DNA from: Butyriboletus loyo
Taxonomy: Eukaryota > Basidiomycota > Agaricomycetes > Boletales > Boletaceae
Direction of reading: 5' to 3'
NCBI GenBank assembly: GCA_038093515.1
Contig: JBBPSI010000229.1
Location: forward strand, 1-38,000
Length of the DNA: 38,000 nucleotides
Below, one piece after another: positions 10,207 to 20,227 of this stretch. Positions within the stretch are counted from its first letter, which is position 1; every line of letters starts with the position of its first letter. Both the position numbers and the translations under genes were made by a program. The notes below the pieces were generated by a model. The model was not told where the DNA came from. It saw nothing but the letters and a program-made list of their open reading frames with translations, and searched no databases.

Positions 10207-11867
10207 AAGAGAGGGAAGTTTCGACGTCTTCTCCTCTCCATACTCTCGCCCCTGTAGTTTTATCAAACCCCCATGTGCAATTAATTCGAGTTCCAGTATC
10301 ACTTTTCACGCATGAAGGGGGTCAAATCATCGACACATTCGCCCTGGTGGACAGCGGCGCAAGCGGATGCTTCATAGATCGTGATCTAGTGAAGCGAAAG
10401 AAATTGCCAATGGAATGGCTACCCAAACCACTCAGTGCCCAGAACATGGATGGGACAAACAACCAAGGAGGAGTCATATGACACAAGGTTACCATCTCCA
10501 TCAGGATTGGAGAAACCAAGGAGGAACGGAGCTTCCTGGTCCTCAATATCGGCAAAGAAAACATGATCCTGGGATTACCGTGGTTAAGAGAAGCTAACCC
10601 GGTAATAGATTGGGCCACTGGCCACATCGATCTCCCAGATCAAATCAAGAAACCCCGACACGACTCCCCTCGGGCAATCGCACAGCGCTACCTAGTACGG
10701 TACCTGGACTTGGACCCAGACTCCAAGATCACCAAGCTCTGGAAGAAGCGAGTAGATGCTTCAGCAAGGGAAGCTTACCCTATTCAAAAAGCAACCATCG
10801 CCACCGAGATCGCCGCCCAAGCCATCAAAGAGAAAGCTGTTCTCCCAACCCCGTTCAAATCTTTTGCAGACATTTTCAATAAAAAGAACACCAAGGAGCT
10901 ACCCCCGTCGAGGTCGTTCGACCATGCCATAGACCTCGACAAAGACTTCGTTCTCAAAGTCGCCAAGGTCTACCCCTTAAACCCAAAGGAGTCGGAGGCA
11001 TGCAAGGCATTCATTGAGGAACACCTCAAGTCCGGGAAAATCACTCCCTTGAAGTCGCCCCAAGCAGCACCTTTCTTTTTTGTTTCAAAGAAAGATGGCT
11101 CGCTACGCCCCTGTCAAGACTACCAGTACTTGAACTCCCACACGGTCAAGAACGCCTACCCCCTCCCTCTCATCTCCGACCTTGTTGATCGTCTCAAAGG
11201 ATCGAAAATCTTCACCAAAATGGACATCCGCTGGGGATACAACAATGTCCTCATCAAACCGAACGACCGCTGGAAAGCGGCATTCATCACCCCCCAGGGA
11301 TTATTTGAACCAACGGTGATGTTCTTCGGACTGTGCAACTCCCCTGCTACGTTTCAGGCGCTGATGGACCACATCTTTGGCGACCTCATGGCAGAAGGAT
11401 GGTTGATCATTTACATGGATGACCTTCTGATCCATTCGGCCACCACAGCAGAACATGAGGCTCGAACGATCCGCGTTCTTGAAAGACTTCAGGAACACAA
11501 ACACTTCCTCAAACTGGAAAAATGTTCATTCGATGCCGAGGAAGTGGAATACCTTGGCATGATGGTCCGGGAAGGACAGGTCAAGATGGACCCCACCAAG
11601 TTGAAGGCGATTCGCGAATGGAACCCCCCTACTTCGGTGAAAGCAGTCAGGTCTTTCATCAGGTTTTGCAACTTCTACCGAAGGTTCATCCAAGACTTCT
11701 CCCACATCGCGAAACCCCTCCATGACCTCACCAAGAAGAATACCCCCTGGGCTTGGACTCCCGCCTGTGAACAAGCGTTCCAGGCAATCAAACAGTCGTT
11801 CCTCCGCCAACCCATCCTCTCCATGCCCGACATCACGAAACCGTTCGCTGTCATGACGGACGCTTCC

Positions 11868-12294
11868 TGTTACACTGGGCACTAACAATCAGAACAGCGA
11901 GGAGGCACTCTGGAGTGGCCTCGAGACTCAGGAGATGATTCTGGGAGAAGTCTCAGACTATGTCTTAGTGCACACACTAAGAGTCTGGCAGTGAACTAAT
12001 TGCTAGCAGATTGCTGCGTAGAACTAGATACTGTACAGGGTGTAAAGACAGGGACTTTATACTACTGAGGTCTGTGCACAGACCATGCTCTCCAATCAGG
12101 TCATGAGAGCAAAAATACAAATGAGGAAGAGATACTCTAGAACGTTCTGGAGTATGAAGGAAAGTGCGTCCATGCGTGGGAAGTGATGACTAAGTGGGAA
12201 CGGTTGTTACCATTCAAACGGAACTAGAAAAAGGCTAGGTGAATGTAGGAGTCCCAACGGTAATGGAGAGAAAAAGTAGACCACTACCGTAACA
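11868..12294 (-). mobile_element. Solo LTR, family A, minus orientation
   Basis: A 427-bp reversed family A LTR (minus strand TGTTACGGTAGTGG...). CTTCC at 11863-11867 is repeated at 12295-12299. Deleting the LTR and one CTTCC makes the RNase H frame continuous from MTDAS into LTATGVV. It entered pol after G2 was in place or while that copy was intact. Confidence 0.95.
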
Positions 12295-12679
12295 CTTCCC
12301 TCACCGCTACTGGGGTGGTACTCATGCAAAAAGATGCCAACGGCGACCTACACCCTTGTGCCTATTTGTCAAAGATGCTCTCCCCTGCCGAGCGTAATTA
12401 TGATATCTATGATTGCGAATTGCTCGCGGTCATTCATGCATTAGAAGAGTGGCGACATTACCTGCGAGGTACTGGCCACCAAGTAGAGATTCTCACTGAC
12501 CACAAGAATCTCACTTACTTCCGTCAACTGAACAAATTATCCCGCCAGCAAGCTCACTGGCTAATGTTCCTGCAGGATTTTGACCTGCACTTCCATCACA
12601 TCCCTGGCACTCAGATGGGCCCTGCAGACACCCTGTCTCGACATGACAACATTGACACCTCTACCAATAACCAGGAAGT

Positions 12680-13198
12680 TGTTGCACAAGCAATGCACAG
12701 TCGAATGCTAGTGCAAATACTGTTGCCACAAGTGGTCCACTACAGTTGCAGGTGTACACAAGTACCTGGCAAGTATGAACTAGGAGTCTTAGCTTAGCCC
12801 TCAACTGTTGCCAGCAATAGACAAGTGGTTAAAACTAGGGAATCCTAGTCTAACCACAAGCCTTTATATATTATACAAAGATGCGCACAGACCATGCTGT
12901 GCATGAGATGAACTACTATACATGGCTAGACTAAAGAAGAGAAGCGCAACGGTGATTAACCACACGAGGCGCGGGGATCAAAAAGAAGAGAAGTAAACGG
13001 AGATTAAATACATGTGTTGTGACGTCATAGAGTCTAGGCCTGGTCTAGGCCATGACATCATATGCTTAGTCAGCAGGGGATCACATGTAAGTTCCCACGA
13101 TCACGTGTGCTATGTCACGTGACCTTTGAAGTTGAATGTTGAAGCTAAACGACTAAGTCCAAAATGAAAGTGTACGAATAAATGTTATGATTATAACA
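12680..13198 (-). mobile_element. Solo LTR, family B (G1-type)
   Basis: Starts TGTTGCACAAG and ends GATTATAACA, 519 bp. On the minus strand it has a TATATAAAGG promoter box. GAAGT at 12675-12679 recurs at 13199-13203. Removal restores the pol frame (NNQEV then TLLPNTLF). It keeps more CpG than the G1 LTRs and contains TAGTTTTAACCA at the place where G1 has AGCTTTAACCA, so it comes from a sister lineage of G1. Confidence 0.93.
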
Positions 13199-14725
13199 GA
13201 AGTCACTCTACTCCCCAACACCCTCTTTGCCAGGAAAATTGACCTTGCCCTTGTGGAAAAGATTGCTGCCTCCTCCCCTGCAGACCCCATGATCAAATGA
13301 TGCATGCAGGCCCTTTACGAGGACTCCCCCCTCTTCCCCAAGATGAATGCTGGTGATTGGGATTTTGACGGCAAGGAATTATATTTCCACAAGAAATGCT
13401 ACATCCCAGAAGCAGCTCGTACCGACCTCATCCACTCTCTGCATGAAAGCCCCACTGGCAGTCATGGTGGGATCTTTCGCACCCAGAACCTGGTGCAACA
13501 GGATTATTGGTGGCCAGGCATGGCTAATCTCGTCCATTGTTTTGTCTCCGGGTGTGCTGTTTGCCAGGCGCATAAAGTCAATACCCACCCCACCGTCTCT
13601 CCTCTCACTTCTCTGACCAGCGTGGCCTCTCACCCCTTTGAACAGGTCTCAGTTGATCTCATCACCGGCCTTTCCCCATTCCTGGGATATGATTCTGTCA
13701 TGGTCGTGGTAGACCATGGGCTTATGAAGAGGGTAATTTATTCCCCTTGCAACAAGGACATCAACACGGCAGAAGTCGCCAAACTATGTTTCAAAATGGT
13801 TTTCCTACGATTCAGCCTTCATTCTTGATGTATCTCCAACCGCGGCCCACAGTTTGCTTCCACCTTCGCCAGAGAACTCGCAAGGCTTCTCAATTACGAC
13901 CTTGCCCTTTCCTCTGCATATCACCCACAAACTGATGGTGAAACTGAACGAGTCAATCAAGAGCTGGAAACTTACCTAAGGATCTTCTGCGATGGCCACC
14001 CTGAATGATGGGCCGAACTCCATCCCATGGCCGAGTTTTCCCACAACTCAATGACCCACTCTTCGACGAATGTAACTCCATTCTCCCTGATGGTCGGGTA
14101 TGAACCGAGGTCTTATCCTCCAATCGGAAAGACATTCCTCCCCACCCTCGAGTCCAGACTTTCGGAACTCATATTTTGGAACTCACAGGAGCCCGAATGG
14201 AGGCGTTGGAAGCCCATGAGAAGGCATGGTGATTAATGAAGGAACAGATCTCGTCCAAGTTCTGCCCATGGAAGGTTGGAGACAAGGTTTGGCTGGAAGG
14301 GCACAACCTTTGACTCAGGTACCTGTCGAAAAAGCTTGCCCCAAGATGGGAAGGTCTGTTTGAAATCGCACAAGTCATTTCCCCTGTGGCATACAGGCTC
14401 CGACTACTGCCGACATGGAAGATTCACGATGTCTTCCCCGCTTCACTCCTGACCCCTTATCGTGAAATGGCAGAACACAGCCCGAATTTCACAAATCCTC
14501 CTCTGGAAGAAATAGACGGAGATGAAGAATACAAGATCAATCAGATCTTATCCCACCATGGCTCCAAGGGACGCTGCCAATTCCTTGTGTCCTGGAAAGG
14601 ATACTCCGCAGCAGAGAACACATGGGAACCAAATGGGAACTTGGTCCATGTGCAGGCCCTGCTCAGGGCTTATAAGCTGCATCACCTCAAGGATTTCCCT
14701 TCCCCATCTTCACAGTAAAACAAAA

Positions 14726-15975
14726 ATGGCTATCCCTCCTGCTGAATACAATGCCCCACTCCCAGCCCAGCCTCCCATTCGCTCTTCACGCCTCCCAGTC
14801 TCCTCTCACTGCGTTCTTTATGCTGCTGTTCTAGAAAACCCCGTCGCTACATATGCCCTAGAGCAACATATGGATTTCACCAGGGACTACGTCCTCTGAA
14901 CCCTTGCTTCCCTCTACCACTTGTATGCCCTCCTCCGCACTGTCCACACCCACCTTTGCCCCAACAACAACAACAAACCACCTGTGTATGCCACTGCTCT
15001 GCTCTGGAGACCTCCCTGATGGAGGCTAGAGGATACACCCTTGACATCCTTCATGCCGAGGGGTTCAGGTATGTTGTGGACCAACTCCTCCCAGGCATCC
15101 TTGCGCCCATCCTTTGCCCCATCCTCGTCGCCCTTGCTCATCGTGAGAGGGAGTTCTACTTTCTGTCCAACAACTGCATCGGGTTCCTCCACCCCACCAC
15201 TTGTGGCCCCAATCCCCCTCCTCGTCCTACCATGGAAGGATCTTCTCCACCTGTACCTGTTCCAGCGCCATCCATTAGAGCTTCACCTGCAACCATGTTG
15301 GTAGCAGATTTGTTGTGAGAAACTACTGGGGAATCCCTGGAGTCCTTTTGGACTGATATCAACAAGCCCCAGGTCACTTATCGACACTCCCCCCTACTGC
15401 CTCACACTGTGCATTGTCAGCCTCACCAGGCGCTTCTCCAGATTGGCACTATCCCTGGATTGGTCACCCTCACTGCTGCAGAAAGAAGGATCGCCACCAG
15501 AGCAGTGCATTCCATCACCCCCCAACCGCCCTCTCAATGAGGAACACCAGCCATCCAGCTCATTCCTAGGATCTCCTCCCCTCTCACCGCCACTGCTGGT
15601 TCTACCAGGTTCTCTTATGGACCTCTCCCACCGTACCTCACCACCCACGGCACTCATGATGCCCCCATTGTCCTTGACGACAGATCCCCTGCCAGCAGCC
15701 CTTGCCCTCCTTGATCTTGCCTTGTCTGCCTGCAACTCTGCTTCAAATGCGGGACCATCGGTCATTTCTGCAGGGAATGCCCCAATTACACCTGCCCCTT
15801 CTGCCACCACATTGCCCCAGGTCATATTCAGGAGTTTTGCCCTGAACGTGTATGTGGCCTCTGCAGCGCCATTGGCCATATCGTTGCCAACTGCACCTTT
15901 CGGGACAACATCTGGGCAGATCTCAATGCTGATGATGCTTATGACTACAATGTCAATGAGGGAGCATCCCAGTGA
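14726..15975 (+). pseudogene. G2 third reading frame with C-terminal triple zinc knuckle
   Basis: After the pol stop, ATG at 14726 opens a frame (MAIPPAEYNAPLPAQPP) to TGA near 14899. From about 14900 another frame runs to TGA 15973-15975, broken only by TGA at 15316, 15538 and 15712, all explicable as CGA loss. Its middle is hydrophobic and proline-rich (VVDQLLPGILAPILCPIL near 15070-15125). The C-terminal end (15739-15894) has three zinc knuckles in a row: CX2CX4HX4C (CFKCGTIGHFCREC), CX2CX6HX4C (CPFCHHIAPGHIQEFC) and CX2CX4HX4C (CGLCSAIGHIVANC), then an acidic tail. The location is that of env in other retroelements, but no signal peptide or clear membrane anchor is visible. A nucleic-acid-binding role is inferred from the knuckles. 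The first two frames may have been joined before a 1-nt indel. Confidence 0.75.
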
Positions 15976-16013
15976 AGGAGTCTTGGAAGTAGTGGAGTCA
16001 GAGTCTTTACCAT

Positions 16014-16026
16014 GGGAAGGGGGTAA
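16014..16026 (+). other. G2 polypurine tract
   Basis: GGGAAGGGGGTAA ends directly at the TGTTACGG start of the 3' LTR, the expected site and composition of the plus-strand primer. Confidence 0.82.
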
Positions 16027-16439
16027 TGTTACGGTAGTGGACTACCTTTTTTCTCCTCTACCATTTGGACTACCATTTTCTCCTTGGCTTTGCCTAGTCT
16101 TCTTTGAATGGCTCAACTGTTCTGCTTAGTCACCACTTCCCGTGCTTGGACACTGTTTCTTTCATACTCGCAAACGTTCTAGAGTATTCTGTCTTCATTT
16201 GTCTTCATGACTCATGCGACCCAATTGGGTCATGGTCTGTGCACAGACCCCTACAGTATATAAACCCAGACCTCATACACTTGTAACTTATCTAGTTCTA
16301 TGCAGTCTTCTGCTAGCAATTAGTTTCACTCCAGACTCTTGGTGTGCGCACTAAGACACAGTCTGAGAATCGTCTCCTGAGTCCTGTGGCTACTCCAGAG
16401 TGCCGCCTAGTATTCTAGTTGTTAGCGCCCAGCATAACA
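16027..16439 (+). repeat. G2 3' LTR (family A)
   Basis: TGTTACGG...CAGCATAACA, 413 bp, closest to the LTR at 5577. Many differences are C/T or G/A at CpG. TATATAAA is followed by ATCTAGTTCT at 16290-16299. CAATT follows at 16440-16444, matching 5572-5576. Confidence 0.92.
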
Positions 16440-16444
16440 CAATT

Positions 16445-17022
16445 GTGTGATCCAGCTTGGCTTCCAATTGTTTATATAAAATTCTAAAGCACTCCAAAAA
16501 GGTGTCAATGGGTGCTTGACCTTGTTGTAGGGCACTAAGCTTTTTAATGGCTTCATGTGAGAGAATGTTGATCTGGAAGTGATTGCAAATGCTTTTTTGG
16601 AGACCCTTTCATGTGGGCCAGGCTAAGTAATTCCTGGTCCCTAGTGATATGTCCATAGGGTTAATCCATCTATCTTTGTCTTCCACAAAGTCTTCCAGAG
16701 TTAACTGGGTGAAATCCTTCCCACATCCCTTTATGCAGCTAAGAACTGCAATGGTTCAGATTTTGTTAATCTTCCAATTTTGAACCAACACTCATACTTT
16801 TAGCAAGGCCCACCAGTAATGGAACTTTGCCATGTCACTGTCCCACTCTCCTGGATTGGCAACCTTCTTTGCAATATTGTCCTCTTCATCCTTGTTAAGC
16901 CACTGTGTGATGAGGTCGCATAAGGCTTGGTCATTGTACATAGTACTGCTAGATCCTGATGGTCCTCCTGACATTCTGGGATCTTCAGGTGGAAAATCAT
17001 TGGAAGATGTTTCAGAACTCAA
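16445..17022 (-). pseudogene. G1 gag, N-terminal and capsid part
   Basis: On the minus strand a 76-residue piece (17022-16792) starts MSSETSSNDFPPEDPRMSGG and reads a helical segment (DLITQWLNKDEEDNIAKKV). Further fragments in shifting frames (DKDRWINPMDISLGTRNYLAW, then EAIKKLSALQQGQAPIDTF) reach 16445. There the sequence jumps across G2 to 5571. The composition and order suit a Ty3-type capsid. The frame may extend upstream of 17022 across a stop. Stops and shifts make it a pseudogene. Confidence 0.7.
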
Positions 17023-17839
17023 TTTGAATTAGTTCCAAGTTTGATCATCCCAATGATGTATTTCATCATTGTCACCATCTCCATTTGGGTATTATACTAT
17101 GGAAAACAAGAGTTTGGTGGTGAATTTGTATCAGTTAAAGGAGAGGGTTATTGTGTAAGGGTTTGTTTGTTTTTGGATTATTGCCAAAAAGAATTTGATG
17201 GCAAAAATGAGGATTGTTATGAGAATGATGTAGACAGAGATTGTGATGAAAATGAAGAGGCTGAGATAGTTCATTTGATTTGTTTGTAGCTACTACAAAC
17301 TGTAAAGTTCCTTACTGTTCCCTAGCTTCCAAAGGAACTCAAGGGAAGTCTACAGCAAGTAGATCGTAAAAAGTATTTTTTGCTTCAAAGGTAATATCAC
17401 CTTCTAAGCCTAGTGGTATAATGTACTGTAATGGGTACTGACTTTCACTACTTGGTAACAAATGATTACTAGTTTGTTTACAACACTCTACCTCCCATGT
17501 TACCACAGGAACTAATGAAACAATATATGCTCAGCTGTAAGGATTTGGGGGTCCCTACACCACACTTCACAAATCAGGCACAACCCTGACATGGACTGTC
17601 ACTCCAAAGGGAGGAGATAGAAGGTTTTATCTAGCACAACAATGATGGTGCTTCCAAGGCACTCCTCTAAAAGCACAGGGAAAATGAAAATGAAAATGAA
17701 AATGGGTGAATAGCCCAGACTAGCCCTATCTCTGGGCAATGAAAAGCTCAGTAAGGGAGTTGGCTAGCCCATCAAGTGGTGCTGTACTGCAGGCTATCCC
17801 TGCCCTGGGAACTGGGTATGTATCAAAGCTTTAACCAAG
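17023..17839 (-). promoter_or_regulatory. G1 5' leader with primer site
   Basis: The untranslated leader between gag and the 5' LTR. At 17837-17827 the minus strand reads TGGTTAAAGCT, starting two bases inside the LTR edge. It is the exact complement of AGCTTTAACCA in the LTR (17990-17980), about 36 nt after the TATA box on the minus strand. An 82-codon plus-strand frame at 17041-17289 has no recognised motif and is probably incidental. Confidence 0.7.
17681..17704 (+). repeat. (AAAATG)4 microsatellite
   Basis: Four perfect AAAATG units in the G1 leader. Confidence 0.9.
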
Positions 17840-18205
17840 TGTTATGATCTCTGGAGTAAACCCCAAACAAAGTGCCACAGGTAGTTCAGCAACATTTCAG
17901 CTCCACACAAAGAGCTGAAAAGGATTATAGAGTCTAGCAAGACCTTAGTCCCTCAATTGTTTCCAGTGAACAAGACAAGTGGTTAAAGCTAAGGAAACTT
18001 AGCTTGAACCATGAGCCTTTATATATTGTACAGGATGGCACACAGACCAAGCTGCACAGGTGCACAGACCTAGCTATGCATGTGACAAACTACTATACAT
18101 GGTTAGGCTTAAGAAGCCAACAGTGATCAGAAAGAAGAGAAGCAAACAGAGATTAAGTACATGAGGTATGATGTCATAGTCTAGACTGATGATGTCATGG
18201 GCTGG
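17840..18205 (-). repeat. G1 5' LTR, truncated
   Basis: Starts TGTTATGATCTCTGGAGTAAA, closely matching 630 onward, with TTTATATA at 18018-18025 (TATA on the minus strand). The match stops at GATGTCATGGGCTGG, where element C begins. The remaining 110-140 bp of U3 are not clearly found on the far side. Confidence 0.85.
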
Positions 18206-18924
18206 TGAATGATGCTAGATGGGACTGAGAGTGAAGAACACTGCTACAGGAAGAACTCAATCCAATCAAAAGCAAAGAAATAAAGAAAAGGGTGCAATAT
18301 GATCGACCCCAAAGAGAAGTAGAGAGGAAACAAAGAGAGAAACACCAGAAAAGGTTGTTTCCACTGATGCCTTTACAGAAAACCTGTAATTCCAGACTTC
18401 CTTTGCTGTGGAACAGACTGGAGAGGACACAGAAATGTGAGAGGATGGACAGAATCTGTTGACTATTGCTTGAAGATTGAGGAACAAGGACAGTGGGTGA
18501 CTAGACTATCACACAGAGAGGCAGGAGAGTCAAAAAGTGGTATTTTAGGTTGTAGTTACAATCCTTTTATAGTCTAGGCATTTTCCAAGACTTAAAACAC
18601 TAAGGATAAGTGAAAACTAAGTATAAACATCAAGGAAATTGTTGACAGAACATACACAACCACAGCAGTTGTCATAGAAGTTGATCAGATATAATAAGTA
18701 CAAGATCAAATAGAAAGGAACCTACCAGTGAACACTTTCTGGACACACAGAACCTTGAAATGAAATCTTGATGATCATGGAAATATCAGAATAGATTGAA
18801 ACTTGATGAGGAGGGGGGAAGGAAGTGAGGAGAGTTGCAAAGTGATTGTTTGTGATGCATGTGAATGCTAAATTGGCTGGAGAAGGAGCAACTGCAACCT
18901 AGAGGATACATGTTCTCTACATCT
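18206..18924 (+). repeat. Element C copy 2 (full length, LTR-like)
   Basis: About 719 bp from TGAATGATGCTAGATGGG to TTCTCTACATCT. The same sequence occurs reversed at 30646-31352 and as fragments at 111-225 and 34289-34778. The first bases (AGATGGTACTGAGAG in copy 4) and the complement of the last ones (AGATGGTATAGAGAAC in copy 3) form a short imperfect inverted repeat. A TATA-like CCTTTTATAGTC lies in the middle. No convincing protein is encoded. It could be a solo LTR of an unseen element or a non-autonomous DNA transposon. Confidence 0.7.
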
Positions 18925-19093
18925 GTGGGGATCTTTGATTCTGACCATCCTCAGTCAGTCATGTGATGCTGATGTAAGTGGTGTGGCAACACATGGACCA
19001 ACAAAAACCTGCTGATTGTTGATTGTCTGCACTTTCCTTCTTTCTTCTGCACATCTCTCCTCACCCATTCTTCCAAACATCCCATCCACTACC
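18925..19093 (+). promoter_or_regulatory. Presumed promoter of the Zn2Cys6 gene
   Basis: Between element C and the ATG at 19094 lies a pyrimidine-rich stretch (CTTTCCTTCTTTCTTCTGC near 19030), common upstream of fungal start codons. There is no clear TATA box. Element C ends only about 170 bp upstream, so it may supply or disrupt regulation. Confidence 0.35.
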
Positions 19094-20227
19094 ATGTCCT
19101 TCCATCTCAACAACCTCCTTGCAGCATCCCAAGGCCCAAAGGTGGATGATCTGAGGGCAATCACACAAGTATGGATTGCAGCAGTGGTGGAAGCAATGAA
19201 CACAGTGGTGTGCATATGTTGGAATGACAATGACAACCTGCAGAAAGAGCTGGATTACTGGATGCTTGAGTGGAACATGGTAATGGTAAGTCATGCAGCC
19301 CTCCCCCCATTCACAACTAACACCCCACAGAGTGTGCTTTGTAGTGTAATGACCACAGGACTCAAAGTCAATGCCAGACCTTTGATCTCAGTGGAAACCC
19401 AAGGTCAGCTCCAAGAAGCGGAGCATTTCCACAACAAGTGGGGCATGGAATGGAAGGTGTGGGAAGATGAGGTGAAAGAGAAGGTGTGGATAGAGGAGGT
19501 AAAAGAGAAGGTGCAGATTGAAGAGGAGAAGGAGAGGAGCACATCAGTGAGTGCAGTGGTTCCCTGGATTGAGGAGCACAAGGAGGAACTGGAGGTCATG
19601 AGAGCACCATCCACCTCCTCTGCACTAGCAGCACCTGAGGCAGGCCAATTGGGGTGCATGATGGAGGTGTTTGTGCCATGGTTACAAAAGGTGAGTAATG
19701 CAGATCCATCATTTCTGGTAAACACTAATAATCCAGAAGTGCACCAGCCCTACCCCAGAGGAGGAGGACGAAGAGGAGAAAGAGCCAGGCATTCCCATTC
19801 CACAGGATGACACTTTAAACAAGGCGCCTTGTGGCAAATGCAAGGTACTTCAAATTCTGTGCTGAGGGGAGCCTGGGCAATTGTGTGTCAAGTGCACATC
19901 ACTAAAAATTGCCTGCAACAAATGCCAGTTCCACATGAAGGTGGAAAAGAAAGAAAAACAGCATGGTAAGTGCTGCCTCCCCATATTGTGAAGGCTACTA
20001 ACTTCCTTGCAGAGTGGAAAGGTAGAGTGGCACAACAACAACTGTCCCCACTGGTTATTGACTCCAGGAACCCGGAGAAGGTGGTGCCATGTGACAAAGG
20101 CAAGGGGAAGGCAAAGGTTTTGGGAGGAGTTGCATGGGCATGGACTGCAGTGCAGATCCGCTGCATGCAGGCTCATTTGAGGGAGATAGAGTTGGAGCTG
20201 GAGGAGATGCTGAAAGAGTTGGAGTAG
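19094..20227 (+). pseudogene. Four-exon gene with Zn(II)2Cys6-type cluster, one premature stop
   Basis: ACCATGTCC at 19094 is a good fungal start. Exons 19094-19285, 19331-19690, 19737-19965 and 20013-20227 join in frame to 331 codons ending in TAG. The introns (45, 46 and 47 bp) have GTAAGT or GTGAGT donors, CTAAC/CTAAT branch-like sites and CAG ends. Exon 1-2 is helical. Exon 2 has a charged EVKEKV/EEKE coiled-coil-like run. Exon 3 is acidic, then has CX2CX6CX7CX2CX6C (PCGKCKVLQILC...GEPGQLCVKC...), exactly the binuclear-cluster spacing of GAL4-type proteins. The last exon is basic then a Leu/Glu helix. TGA at 19863-19865 falls inside the cluster loop where Arg (CGA) is likely. The cluster is central, not N-terminal, so a transcription-factor role is uncertain. 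Not recognised by name. Confidence 0.72.

Larger units (their letters stand above)
10203..14718 (+). pseudogene. G2 inner pol: protease-RT-RNase H-integrase-chromodomain, interrupted
   Basis: The protease motif is LVDSGASGCFID (10347-10382). TGA occurs at 10479. RT is open from 10482 to 11867, with [17 protein letters not shown] and an intact YMDD box (about 11412-11425). RNase H starts at MTDAS, is cut by a solo LTR (11868-12294, CTTCC duplicated) and resumes at ATGVVLMQKD through TDHKNLTYF. A second solo LTR (12680-13198, GAAGT duplicated) falls before the integrase. That has HHCC (HESPTGSHGG, CAVC), DLITGL, then SNRGPQF with the second catalytic Asp replaced by Asn, and [11 protein letters not shown]. 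Stops occur at 13298, 13826 and near 14006. The chromodomain (YKINQILSHH...FLVSWKGYSAAENTWEP) lies at about 14525-14680. The frame ends at TAA 14716-14718. Confidence 0.9.
5577..16439 (+). mobile_element. G2: composite Ty3/gypsy chromovirus with three LTRs
   Basis: The outer LTRs (5577-5990, 16027-16439) are close matches that differ mainly at CpG-type positions. They are flanked by CAATT on both sides (5572-5576, 16440-16444). Inside, a first gag-pol runs only into the reverse transcriptase (to 8432), then a third, more divergent LTR (8433-8859) starts a second, longer set: gag, protease, RT, RNase H, integrase, chromodomain and an extra 3' frame. The simplest history is insertion of a second G2 into the first, followed by recombination that removed the inner 3' LTR and part of the outer body. 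Two solo LTRs later entered the inner pol. Confidence 0.88.
630..18205 (-). mobile_element. G1: degenerate Ty3/gypsy chromovirus, split by G2
   Basis: A minus-strand element with LTRs of family B at 630-1108 (3') and 17840-18205 (5', truncated). Between them lie, in transcription order, a primer site (17837-17827), gag (about 17022-16445 and 5571-4901), protease, reverse transcriptase, RNase H, integrase and chromodomain (4660-1130), then a purine tract (1121-1109). The plus-strand element at 5577-16439 sits inside gag and duplicates CAATT (5572-5576 and 16440-16444). All genes carry stops and frameshifts, and CpG is conspicuously rare. The chromosomal 5-bp duplication cannot be shown because the 5' LTR is cut by element C. 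Confidence 0.9.

Noticed and set aside
15394..15879. Minus-strand 161-codon frame opposite the knuckle region
   Set aside because: A shadow of the GC-rich coding strand, with Gly/Arg-rich sequence and no motif.
15443..16129. Long plus-strand open frame (228 codons) after G2 pol
   Set aside because: It overlaps the zinc-knuckle frame, runs into the LTR, has no motif and low-complexity composition. The other frame holds three ordered knuckles and fits better.
17041..17289. 82-codon plus-strand frame in the G1 leader
   Set aside because: No homology, not conserved with G3, and antisense to the element. Codon use looks random.
18266..18487. Minus-strand 73-codon frame in element C
   Set aside because: Not kept open in the other copies of element C and no motif.
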